A DNA stretch of 32,704 nt from an uncultured Bacteroidales bacterium (lineage in GTDB: Bacteria > Bacteroidota > Bacteroidia > Bacteroidales > Paludibacteraceae), in assembly GCA_946059305.1 (NCBI GenBank), contig CAMGMU010000019.1, positions 1 to 32,704 of the forward strand, given 5' to 3'. Each line of letters starts with the position of its first letter. Within the stretch, counting starts at the first letter, position 1. The position numbers were made by a program, and so were the translations under genes. Below are positions 23,176 to 30,616 of the stretch, in pieces. Below the pieces are notes generated by a model. It made no database searches, had not been told where the DNA came from, and saw only the letters and a program-made list of their open reading frames with translations.

Positions 23176-24489
23176 TTATTCTGTTGGTGGTGTAAATAAA
23201 TCAGTCAGTTTGGCAATGAATTGTTTTCCCACGGGAATTTTGGTAGTGGGTAGTTTTTGCCCTGGATGTTCTCTTCGGAATCGTGCTCCGAGTAGCATTG
23301 CTCCTACTGTAGCAGAGAACTCGGGGCCATAGAAACGTGAATCCGTTTGCTCGTCGAGCCAATCCGCATGACTGCCGTATTCTACAGGGAGTGAAGTGTG
23401 TGCTCTTACGTAATCCAGCATATTCGCCATTCGGCTTGCACCTCCGGTAATATACACTTGTCCGATTTGATTTTCATATTTTTTCAACTCTCCAAATATG
23501 GGTAACATTATTTCTTCCAAACGCGAAGTAATAATTTCTGAAAGGAAAGTAGTATTGACCAATATCGGTTCCGCGTTGGGTTGTGCATTTCGGATGCGGA
23601 TTGTTTTAGGCGCTTTTGTTTGAGCAATGGCGCTACCAAACCGTACTTTCAGTTTCTCCGCATCTTCAATCGTAATACCCAAATGCTGGATATCGAGTGT
23701 GATATTATATCCACCAAACGGTAGCACTTTAGTAGAGAGAAATGATCCTCCCTTGTATATACTGATGGTGGTCGTTTCTGCTCCCATGTCAATGATGGCG
23801 AGCCCCACAAGTTCGTCTTGCTCAGAAGCGAGCGCTTCAAGTAGAGCGGAAGGACGCGCAAAAGCCTGCTCTATCGACTTGCCGGCGCGCTCAAACGAAC
23901 CAACAACCTTCTCTTTTAAATCGGTAAAACCATAGAATGTAGAGTAAGTAGCCGTAACGCTATTAATGATTGAGTCGGGTTTAATGGTTTCAACCAACTG
24001 TTCTCCATCAATGAGGAACGAAGCCGGACGAGCATCTAATCCTACTATAGGCTGAGCCGTCTGCGCGCGACTGATTTTGATGATACTCTCGTTTCTCATT
24101 TCATCAAGGAGCGACTGTCTTATTGGTCCTCTGTAGCCCAAATTGCGTAGTACTTTAACGGGCGTGCATTGCATGGATTTGCCCCCTAAAACGCAAAAAG
24201 CAGTGGGCAGTGGGTGCTCCAAATGGAGCCGGTTACTCATCAGTAGCATGGACTCACGAATCATGTAGCTCGCTTCTGAAGAATTGACGATGATTCCCTT
24301 CTTAACACAGCGGTATTTGCTTGATTCATCGGCTGCTACAATCCGCAACTGTGACCCATATGGGTTGGTGGGATCGGTTTCTTCTGCAGCCAGCATCTTG
24401 AAACTGCTGCTGCCCATGTCAATACCTACGAGCGGAAGCCCCTCAGCGGTATGCTCTGGTTCTTTCTTAGAATGTCTGAACTTTGCCAT
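23176..24489 (-). CDS. ftsA: Cell division protein FtsA
   Basis: From ATG 24489 (MAKFRHSKKEPEHTAEG) the protein has 437 residues; the track start at 24555 would overlap ftsQ. It is an actin-like ATPase that tethers FtsZ to the membrane. Phosphate-1 motif VGIDMGSSSFKML, phosphate-2 motif LAIIDMGAETTTISIY and adenosine motif VYITGGASRMANM are all visible. The end is LTDLFTPPTE; a clear amphipathic membrane-targeting helix is less obvious than in E. coli, as is common in this phylum to my knowledge. It lies 4 bp after ftsQ and 14 bp before ftsZ. Confidence 0.95.
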   Translation of the reverse strand: MAKFRHSKKEPEHTAEGLPLVGIDMGSSSFKMLAAEETDPTNPYGSQLRIVAADESSKYRCVKKGIIVNSSEASYMIRESMLLMSNRLHLEHPLPTAFCVLGGKSMQCTPVKVLRNLGYRGPIRQSLLDEMRNESIIKISRAQTAQPIVGLDARPASFLIDGEQLVETIKPDSIINSVTATYSTFYGFTDLKEKVVGSFERAGKSIEQAFARPSALLEALASEQDELVGLAIIDMGAETTTISIYKGGSFLSTKVLPFGGYNITLDIQHLGITIEDAEKLKVRFGSAIAQTKAPKTIRIRNAQPNAEPILVNTTFLSEIITSRLEEIMLPIFGELKKYENQIGQVYITGGASRMANMLDYVRAHTSLPVEYGSHADWLDEQTDSRFYGPEFSATVGAMLLGARFRREHPGQKLPTTKIPVGKQFIAKLTDLFTPPTE

Positions 24490-24493
24490 ATCG

Positions 24494-25222
24494 TTATCTG
24501 CATACGACCTGATTCTTGAATCGGAGGTCAATTTCTTTATATTCTTTCCAACCAAATTTTGAGAATCCGTCTTGGTAGAGGATTTTGAGTTTTTTTAGTT
24601 TCTGCTCGTACTCTGCCAGTGAACCAAGCAGAATGACACCTGAACCGACGCGAGGAATGAGCTCTATTCTACGAGGTCCTGCGATATGAATTTGCTCGAT
24701 TTGAGCCGCCCAAAAATTGTCATCTTCTAGCCATTCAATAAAGTCAAATAATTCCTCTTGTGCCATTCGCTGTGAAACATGTCCGGTCACCACCGGCACG
24801 TCTGCTGCCGTAGTGCTCCTCACCTGCATCACGCGGCGATCAGAATCAATATAATAGTTGTCAGCTCCGAGTACCCTTAGTTTGGGTTCTCGCTGCTTGA
24901 TGCGCACCATGATATTGCCATTTGGTGTAGGGAAAACGCATGCTTGCCGAACCATAGGGTGCTGCAATGCGAGTTCTTCAAGTTGGCAACACATTTTTTC
25001 TGAGATGGGTTCTCCTTCAGGGTTGAGCCCTGATCGAAGGATAAATTGCCTCATCTCGTGAGCTGTAGTGAACTGCTTTTTAGCAGAATCAGCAATCTCG
25101 ATGTGGAGCTGCTGACATAAGGGTTGTTCTCGCCTTGGCGAAAAGCACAAAAGGCTGCAAAGGAAATACGTTCCTGACAGCCCCAGCACAATGCCAATGG
25201 TAATTTTCTTCCAAAGTTCCAT
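24494..25222 (-). CDS. ftsQ: Cell division protein FtsQ (DivIB-like)
   Basis: This 242-residue bitopic membrane protein has a short cytoplasmic N-terminus and a transmembrane helix at about 6-27 (KITIGIVLGLSGTYFLCSLLCF). A periplasmic POTRA-like part (LHIEIADSAKKQFTTAHEMRQFI...VRIKQREPKLRVLG) is followed by the FtsQ beta domain. It links FtsB/FtsL to the divisome. Identity is supported by its place directly ahead of ftsA and ftsZ. Unlike the usual dcw order, no murC or other mur gene precedes it; the upstream neighbour is divergent glyS and ftsQ has its own promoter. Confidence 0.9.
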   Translation of the reverse strand: MELWKKITIGIVLGLSGTYFLCSLLCFSPRREQPLCQQLHIEIADSAKKQFTTAHEMRQFILRSGLNPEGEPISEKMCCQLEELALQHPMVRQACVFPTPNGNIMVRIKQREPKLRVLGADNYYIDSDRRVMQVRSTTAADVPVVTGHVSQRMAQEELFDFIEWLEDDNFWAAQIEQIHIAGPRRIELIPRVGSGVILLGSLAEYEQKLKKLKILYQDGFSKFGWKEYKEIDLRFKNQVVCR

Positions 25223-25288
25223 AGCAGGTTTTAATTTTCAATTAAATGAGTCATATGTAGAATTGTCGTTTTTCTGCACAATACGATG

Positions 25289-25320
25289 CAAAATTAGTAT
25301 ATTTTTTTTATTTCAGCAAA
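25289..25320 (-). promoter_or_regulatory. Promoter of the ftsQ-ftsA-ftsZ run
   Basis: On the minus strand TTTG (25317-25320) and TAATTTTG (25289-25296) are 20 bp apart. The leader to the ftsQ ATG would be about 60 nt. Confidence 0.75.
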
Positions 25321-25355
25321 TATTTTGCATTTCTACAAGAAAAAAAATGGTTTTT

Positions 25356-25387
25356 CTTGTGTATTTCAGAAAAAAAGTGTACCTTTG
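25356..25387 (+). promoter_or_regulatory. Promoter of glyS
   Basis: CTTG (25356-25359, one mismatch to TTTG) and TACCTTTG (25380-25387) are 20 bp apart, giving a leader of about 20 nt. It is divergent from the ftsQ promoter, with only about 35 bp between the two -33 elements. Confidence 0.7.
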
Positions 25388-25414
25388 CAGCCAATTTTGT
25401 AAATTCGTATAAAA

Positions 25415-26965
25415 ATGGCTACACAAGAAGAAACTTTCAAGAAGATTGTTGCCCACTGCAAGGAATATGGCTTCGTCTTTCCTTCGTCAGAGATTTACGA
25501 CGGCCTTGGCGCAGTGTATGACTACGGCCAGAATGGCGTAGAACTGAAAAACAATATCAAGCGTTATTGGTGGGATTCGATGACCCTGCTCCATGAGAAT
25601 ATCGTAGGTATCGATGCTGCCATTTTCATGCATCCCACAACGTGGAAAGCATCTGGCCACGTAGATGCTTTTAACGATCCTCTGATAGATAATCGTGACT
25701 CGAAAAAGCGCTATCGTGCAGACGTTCTGATAGAAGATCATCTTGGTAAGATTGAAGAGAAAATCAATAAGGAAATTGAGAAAGCTCGTAAGCGTTTTGG
25801 TGAGCAGTTTGACGAAGCGCAGTTCCGCTCAACCAATGGTCGTGTACTTGAGCATCAAGCCCATTTTGACCAACTCCATACGCGCTATTCAGAGGCAATG
25901 AATAAAATGGATTTGGCCGAGCTGAAGCAGATTATTCTTGATGAAGAGATTGTGTGCCCAATCAGCGGTACGCGTAACTGGACCGATGTGCGTCAGTTCA
26001 ACCTGATGTTCTCTACCGAGATGGGCTCAACTGCTGATGGTGCAATGAAGATTTATCTACGTCCGGAGACTGCTCAAGGCATATTTGTTAATTACCTGAA
26101 TGTGCAGAAGACGGGGCGTATGAAGTTGCCGTTTGGTATTGCTCAGATTGGTAAAGCATTCAGAAATGAGATTGTTGCACGCCAATTTATATTCCGCATG
26201 CGCGAGTTTGAGCAGATGGAGATGCAGTTTTTCATTAAGCCCGGTACGGAACTTGAATGGTTTAATCATTGGCGTGAATTCCGCCTGAAATGGCACAAAG
26301 CACTCGGTTTGGGCGATGAGAAATATCGCTTCCATGATCACGAGAAATTGGCTCATTATGCTAATGCAGCTACGGATATTGAATTTCAAATGCCATTTGG
26401 CTTTAAGGAGGTTGAAGGCATTCATAGCCGTACGAATTTCGACCTCTCGCAACATGCGAAGTTCTCAGGAAAGAAGATAGAATATTTTGATCCTGAAACC
26501 AACACCTCATATACTCCTTACGTAATTGAGACGTCAATCGGAGTAGATCGTATGTTCCTTTCTATCATGTGCTCAGCTTATAAAGAAGAGCAGCTTGAAG
26601 GAGGTGACAGCCGTGTTGTGCTTGCGCTTCCGCCGGTGTTGGCTCCCGTAAAAGCATGTGTGATGCCGCTTGTAAAGAAAGATGGTCTGCTAGAGAAAGC
26701 ACGTGAGATTCAAAACATGCTTAAGTTTGATTTTAAGACCAATTACGACGAGAAGGATTCTATTGGTAAGCGTTATCGCCGCCAAGATGCTATAGGTACA
26801 CCATTCTGCATCACCGTGGATCATGATACGCTCACGGATGGTTGTGTTACGGTGCGTTATCGCGACACGATGGCGCAAGACCGAGTAAAGATTGATGACC
26901 TTCATGCGTTGATTTATAAAGCATGTGATATGAAGCAATTGTATCGCAAAATTGTAGCTCAGTAA
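25415..26965 (+). CDS. glyS: Glycyl-tRNA synthetase (alpha2 type)
   Basis: The 516-residue class II enzyme charges tRNA-Gly. It belongs to the single-chain homodimeric (archaeal/eukaryotic and Gram-positive) type, not the alpha2beta2 type. Visible motifs include FPSSEIYDGLGAVYDYGQNG near the N-terminus, motif 2 (FRNEIVARQFIFRMREFEQMEMQFF), the glycine-site segment MGSTADGAMKIYLRPETAQG and motif 3 (SIGVDRMFLSIM). The C-terminal ~110 residues form the anticodon-binding domain (VLALPPVLAPVKACVMPL). Length is normal. A strong hairpin follows 28 bp after the stop. Confidence 0.96.
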   Translation: MATQEETFKKIVAHCKEYGFVFPSSEIYDGLGAVYDYGQNGVELKNNIKRYWWDSMTLLHENIVGIDAAIFMHPTTWKASGHVDAFNDPLIDNRDSKKRYRADVLIEDHLGKIEEKINKEIEKARKRFGEQFDEAQFRSTNGRVLEHQAHFDQLHTRYSEAMNKMDLAELKQIILDEEIVCPISGTRNWTDVRQFNLMFSTEMGSTADGAMKIYLRPETAQGIFVNYLNVQKTGRMKLPFGIAQIGKAFRNEIVARQFIFRMREFEQMEMQFFIKPGTELEWFNHWREFRLKWHKALGLGDEKYRFHDHEKLAHYANAATDIEFQMPFGFKEVEGIHSRTNFDLSQHAKFSGKKIEYFDPETNTSYTPYVIETSIGVDRMFLSIMCSAYKEEQLEGGDSRVVLALPPVLAPVKACVMPLVKKDGLLEKAREIQNMLKFDFKTNYDEKDSIGKRYRRQDAIGTPFCITVDHDTLTDGCVTVRYRDTMAQDRVKIDDLHALIYKACDMKQLYRKIVAQ

Positions 26966-26992
26966 CTTGTTACGTATTACGCAGGTGCCCCT

Positions 26993-27018
26993 ACATGCCG
27001 CTCTTTGGGGCGGCATGT
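26993..27018 (+). terminator. Terminator hairpin after glyS
   Basis: ACATGCCGC and GCGGCATGT form a perfect 9-bp stem around an 8-nt loop, followed by ATTGTTGTT, a weak T-rich tail. Confidence 0.75.
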
Positions 27019-27072
27019 ATTGTTGTTAACCAATTTTTTCTTCAAGGTTTAGCATTGTGAAGACTTCTTAAG

Positions 27073-28230
27073 ATGGCTATTGTTTTATCGGTCATATTGT
27101 TCGGAATTGCAGCATTTTGGATGTATCGTGTTTCTCAAAAATCCCTGGATGCACGTAAGCAATTGATATGTTTTTATGGTGCTGAAATAGTGTGTCTTTG
27201 GTTATCAATGTGCTTTTTTGTGCATGCATTTTCCACAGAAAGGGTGATGCAGTCTACGTATGACCACATTATTTACGTATCGGCTCTATTCCTTTTCCCT
27301 TTTTTACACTTAGTTTTTCTTTGTGCGATGAAAGGCAAAACGTTGATGCGAACAACCATCATGAAGCACACGCTTCCACATATTGTAATTGCTTTACTTA
27401 CTTTGGCAATTTATTTTGCAATAGAGCAAGGCCTTCGAATACCGGATTCTGTTTCTCGCGTACTGATTATTGTATTTAAAGGCTTATTGTTTTGCAGTGT
27501 AATGGTTTATTCGAGCTTATTCGTGTTTCGGTATGCTTTTTATCGCCGATTGGTGAAGCGAATCTTCTCGGATGCCACCCAAACAGATTATCCGATAGTA
27601 TCTCGGATTGGTGGCATTGCAATGGCAGAGGGGGTAGTGATGTACATGATGCTATGCCGTGGTTTCTTAAATTTGGAGGGTGATTGGTTGGCTTTGCTCA
27701 TTTTGTGTGGTACTTCTTTGGCTGTCGTTGCTTTATTGGGGTGGCATATCTCATTATTGCGCGGAACATCCGTTCCCAGTTTGGTACAATGGAGCGATAT
27801 ACACCTCTCCGACGAAGAATTGCAGGCTGCAGAGTATCGACTTCATTTGATAGACTCAGTAAAAGCTGCAGAGGATGCAACTGTAAATATTGCCCATACA
27901 TTGGAAAGATGGTTAACAGATGCCAGCAAACCCTATCTTCGTCAAGGTTTGACAATCAGTGATGTAGCAAACGCTACTTGTATTTCACCCAAGTTGCTTT
28001 CGGCTTATCTTAATAGAACCCTGCAGATGAATTTCAATCAGTGGATAAACCAATATCGTCTTAAAGAGGTTAAACTACGTTTACTTTCTTCCGATTTGTC
28101 GCTTGATGAGATTGCGTATGAATGCGGTTTTGGAGATCGAAGTGTGTTGTCGCGCGTGTTTAAAACATCGGAGGGAATTTCGCCATCCGAATTTAGGAAT
28201 CAAGCCATAAGTAATAATAATGTAGAATGA
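27073..28230 (+). CDS. Membrane-anchored AraC-family transcription regulator
   Basis: The 385-residue protein has about six or seven hydrophobic helices in residues 1-225, then a linker and a C-terminal AraC/XylS-type DNA-binding domain (about 275-380). In that domain the two helix-turn-helix units are visible: LTISDVANATCISPKLLSAYLNR and SLDEIAYECGFGDRSVLSRVFKTSEGISPSEFR. This layout is found in Bacteroidota regulators that sense a membrane or envelope signal; the ligand cannot be inferred. Its stop overlaps the start of the next gene (ATGA), whose product has a similar plan, so the two are probably made together. No clear promoter is seen upstream. Confidence 0.88.
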   Translation: MAIVLSVILFGIAAFWMYRVSQKSLDARKQLICFYGAEIVCLWLSMCFFVHAFSTERVMQSTYDHIIYVSALFLFPFLHLVFLCAMKGKTLMRTTIMKHTLPHIVIALLTLAIYFAIEQGLRIPDSVSRVLIIVFKGLLFCSVMVYSSLFVFRYAFYRRLVKRIFSDATQTDYPIVSRIGGIAMAEGVVMYMMLCRGFLNLEGDWLALLILCGTSLAVVALLGWHISLLRGTSVPSLVQWSDIHLSDEELQAAEYRLHLIDSVKAAEDATVNIAHTLERWLTDASKPYLRQGLTISDVANATCISPKLLSAYLNRTLQMNFNQWINQYRLKEVKLRLLSSDLSLDEIAYECGFGDRSVLSRVFKTSEGISPSEFRNQAISNNNVE

Positions 28231-29276
28231 TTAGTAGCTCTCATTTGTGTTTTGTTATTCATGGCACTGGTTGTTTGGTGCTATCGATAGTTCTTCTCTC
28301 ATATAAAGTATCGGGAGTGCCAGCTGCAAGCAATTATAAGTATTTCTTGCGGATGTTGGCGCTATTGATGTTTGTACAATTTTCGGCTGATTTGATTGGT
28401 TACTTGGGTTATGACCATACGTATTTCCCAATTTTTCGTCAGCTGCTGTACCCATCCTTATTATTTTTGCAGGTTTGCATATATTCATCCATGTGTCATA
28501 TGCTGCTTCATACTCCTACTGAACAGCGAAGAGTAGCGCATTTTTTGAGATTGGTATTTTTTGTATTGGTGCTTTTTTATCCCGTATTGCTTGCTACGAT
28601 GCATACCCATGAGCTTTCTCCGTTTACGATGCAAGCATTTTTGGATAGTTCGGTAAGCAGTTTTATTGCATATTATGGACAGTTGCTTCGTTTGGTAGCA
28701 ATTATTTTGATAGTGTTTGGGTTGATGCTATTGATGAAAGATTACCAGGTGTATAAGAAAGTGATAGAGGAGCAAAAATGCTTTGGTATCTATTTCCCGT
28801 TTCTCTTGATATTATTCATTTTTGTAGTGGCCCTTATTTCGTTTGTTCTTAGCAGTTTTGCACTGGAGTCTCATTGTTTGGGTTTGCTCTTTTGGCTGAT
28901 TTTCAGTATATGGTTGTGTGTATTTTCTCTTAATAATCAAGATGAACTTATTCGCGTAGAATATGCAGCTACACTCGCTCAAATTGAAGTGGAATTGGAG
29001 CGTACGCGTAAACGTTTTTCTGCATCGGCAGAGCAACGTGAATTGCGCGAGCGAGAGGTTGTAATGCGTGCGCTTCAAATATGGTCGCAGCGCCCAGATA
29101 AGCCCTATATGCGTGAGGGCATCACGCTGATGGATGTGGCAGAAGAATTAGACTTGCCTCCTGCTGCGCTTTATCTATACGGTATTCATCCGCATGGATT
29201 GGATTTTGAGGAGTATATTCTATATCTTAGAGCCAATTCCTCAGCAGGTATGAATACGTCGTTAGCTAAGAAATAG
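28227..29276 (+). CDS. Membrane protein with a shortened AraC-like domain, partner of the preceding regulator
   Basis: The product is 349 residues, with about seven hydrophobic helices in residues 1-235, then a charged helix (QIEVELERTRKRFSASAEQRELREREV) and a C-terminal region RPDKPYMREGITLMDVAEELDLPPAALYLYGIHPHGLDFEEYILYLR. This corresponds to the KPYLRQGLTISDVANATCISPKLLSAYL part of its neighbour, followed by the linking helix. The second helix-turn-helix, present in the neighbour, is missing; the protein simply ends in ANSSAGMNTSLAKK. I infer a diverged paralogue that may dimerise with or antagonise the full regulator. The frame is intact and shows no obvious frameshift. It overlaps the upstream gene by four bases. 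Confidence 0.75.
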   Translation: MISSSHLCFVIHGTGCLVLSIVLLSYKVSGVPAASNYKYFLRMLALLMFVQFSADLIGYLGYDHTYFPIFRQLLYPSLLFLQVCIYSSMCHMLLHTPTEQRRVAHFLRLVFFVLVLFYPVLLATMHTHELSPFTMQAFLDSSVSSFIAYYGQLLRLVAIILIVFGLMLLMKDYQVYKKVIEEQKCFGIYFPFLLILFIFVVALISFVLSSFALESHCLGLLFWLIFSIWLCVFSLNNQDELIRVEYAATLAQIEVELERTRKRFSASAEQRELREREVVMRALQIWSQRPDKPYMREGITLMDVAEELDLPPAALYLYGIHPHGLDFEEYILYLRANSSAGMNTSLAKK

Positions 29277-29333
29277 GATTTTAAAATAGCGATAGATAAC
29301 CATCAATGTTAATTATATTTTTTAAAAGATAAG

Positions 29334-29358
29334 AAAATCGTCACTGTGACGATTTTTT
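29334..29358 (+). terminator. Intrinsic terminator after the AraC-like pair
   Basis: AAAATCGTCA-ctg-TGACGATTTT is a 10-bp stem followed by TTTT, a canonical terminator about 55 bp after the second regulator gene. Confidence 0.85.
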
Positions 29359-29394
29359 TTGTTATTTGTCACGTTTATATATGAAATTTTTATG

Positions 29395-29402
29395 TATTTT
29401 TG
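29395..29402 (+). promoter_or_regulatory. -7 element upstream of the XRE regulator
   Basis: TATTTTTG fits TAnnTTTG. A TTTG at 29365-29368 is 26 bp away, wider than in the other promoters here, so the -33 assignment is uncertain. The element overlaps the track's TTG start at 29400, arguing for a later start codon. Confidence 0.5.
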
Positions 29403-29429
29403 CGGAATAAAACACAAATTCTTTACGTT

Positions 29430-29663
29430 ATGGTTATGTCAAATGTAATTCTGGAAAAGGCCTATGCTCAAATAGGCCAGCGTATTCGAGAAATTCGCAT
29501 GAGTATGAAAATCTCTCAAATAGAGTTGGCTACGCGATGTGGTGTTGAGCCTTCTAATCTTAATCGCATAGAGCACGGAAAAGCCAATCCTACGTTGCGC
29601 ACACTTCACTTGATTGCTGTAGCTTTAGGCGTAGGATTGGCCGAATTGGTGAAAGATGCTTGA
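29430..29663 (+). CDS. Small XRE-family helix-turn-helix regulator
   Basis: This is a 77-residue protein if it starts at ATG 29430 (MVMSNVILEK); ATG 29436 is equally possible. The track's start at 29400 is TTG and overlaps a promoter element. Nearly the whole protein is a Cro/C1-type domain: IGQRIREIRMSMKISQIELATRCGVEPSNLNRIEHGKANPTLRTLHLIAVALGV, with the recognition helix around PSNLNRIEHG. It probably binds DNA as a dimer. No toxin or phage gene is adjacent, so it is a free-standing regulator of unknown target. Its stop directly abuts the stop of the convergent dedA-like gene with no spacer. Confidence 0.85.
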   Translation: MVMSNVILEKAYAQIGQRIREIRMSMKISQIELATRCGVEPSNLNRIEHGKANPTLRTLHLIAVALGVGLAELVKDA

Positions 29664-30392
29664 TTATTTCTTTCGCACAAATTTCTTAATAACTATCCAG
29701 CAGATGGCTAATGCCAGGATGGCAAGAATAATATAACCGATTTCATGGCTGTATTTGGTTATGAGGTCGGATTGTCCTTGGAGTATGTATCCCAATACGG
29801 CAAGGATAGTATTCCATAGTGTAGCGCCGAGGAAAGTGTAGCCAAGGAAAGCACCAAAATTCATTTTCGCCAAGCCGGCAGGAATAGAGATAAGTTGGCG
29901 AATTCCAGGCACCATACGGCCGATGAACGTAGCTATGTTTCCATGCTCGCAGAAATAATCTTCAGCTCGCTTGATTTTTTCACCGGATAGCAGACATAGA
30001 TGCCCAATTTTGGAGTCTGCAAATTTATATATAATTGGGCGTCCGAGCCACATGCTGAGCAGGTAGTTGATAATTGCTCCTATCATAGCTCCAAGCGAAG
30101 CAAATAGGATAATGATTAATACATTGATAGGATAACTCTCTGTGGCATAAAGCGGGCTTTCTGGATCGTTGGCAACATACGCAGCAGGTGGAACAACTAC
30201 CTCGCTAGGGAAGGGGATAAAGCTTGATTCGATGGCCATTAGGGCCGTAATTGAGGCATAGTTCATGTTGGCACTATACCAATCTACGATTGTTTGAACG
30301 AAGCTTTTGTCTTCTTGAATATCGTTGGTAGTTGCTTTTGCACTCGCGCATACACACGCGCTCACGCACATTATTAATAGGAGTTTCTTCAT
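29664..30392 (-). CDS. DedA-family membrane protein (VTT domain)
   Basis: The 242-residue protein carries the DedA/SNARE-associated signature: ESSFIPFPSEVVVPPAAYVA near residue 55, and GRMVPGIRQLISIPAGLAKMNFGAFLGYTFLGATLWN at about 160-195. DedA proteins are membrane transporters, some of which recycle undecaprenyl phosphate or flip phospholipids. It has a signal-peptide-like N-terminus (MKKLLLIMCVSACVCASAKA) followed by a hydrophilic stretch before the first re-entrant region; this is less usual for the family. About five further hydrophobic segments follow, with a basic tail (KKFVRKK). Upstream lies a cluster of short repeats and no recognisable promoter. Confidence 0.9.
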   Translation of the reverse strand: MKKLLLIMCVSACVCASAKATTNDIQEDKSFVQTIVDWYSANMNYASITALMAIESSFIPFPSEVVVPPAAYVANDPESPLYATESYPINVLIIILFASLGAMIGAIINYLLSMWLGRPIIYKFADSKIGHLCLLSGEKIKRAEDYFCEHGNIATFIGRMVPGIRQLISIPAGLAKMNFGAFLGYTFLGATLWNTILAVLGYILQGQSDLITKYSHEIGYIILAILALAICWIVIKKFVRKK

Positions 30393-30443
30393 ATGGAAGT
30401 ATAGTTGTTTAAAAAAATTCTATAACATTTTTTTACGACTGCT

Positions 30444-30580
30444 CGAAAGTGATCGGAGAAATATTACGAATGTGATCTTAGAGAAAATTTTTTACGATTG
30501 CTCGAATGTGATCTTAGAGAAAATTTTTTATGACTGCTCGAAAGTGATCGGAGAGTATTACGAATGTGATCTTAGAGAAA
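30444..30580. repeat. Five copies of a GTGATC-containing repeat upstream of the dedA-like gene
   Basis: The unit CGAAwGTGATCkkAGAGAAA starts at 30444, 30467, 30503, 30539 and 30561, with spacings of 23, 36, 36 and 22 bp. Two subtypes occur (GAAAGTGATCGG and GAATGTGATCTT), with TTTTTTACGAyTGCT linkers. The plus-strand ORF 30325-30792 runs through it but looks like a repeat artefact. It fills most of the gap between the dedA-like and TPR genes. Confidence 0.8.
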
Positions 30581-30582
30581 AT

Positions 30583-30616
30583 GCCAAAAATAGCGATGCT
30601 ATTTTTGGCTTTTTTT
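30583..30616. terminator. Terminator hairpin at the 3' end of the TPR gene
   Basis: GCCAAAAATAGC-gat-GCTATTTTTGGC is a perfect 12-bp stem followed on the plus strand by eight T. On the minus strand it contains the TPR gene's stop codon and is followed by ATTTTC, so it is formally stronger in the plus direction, where no gene precedes it. Confidence 0.7.
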
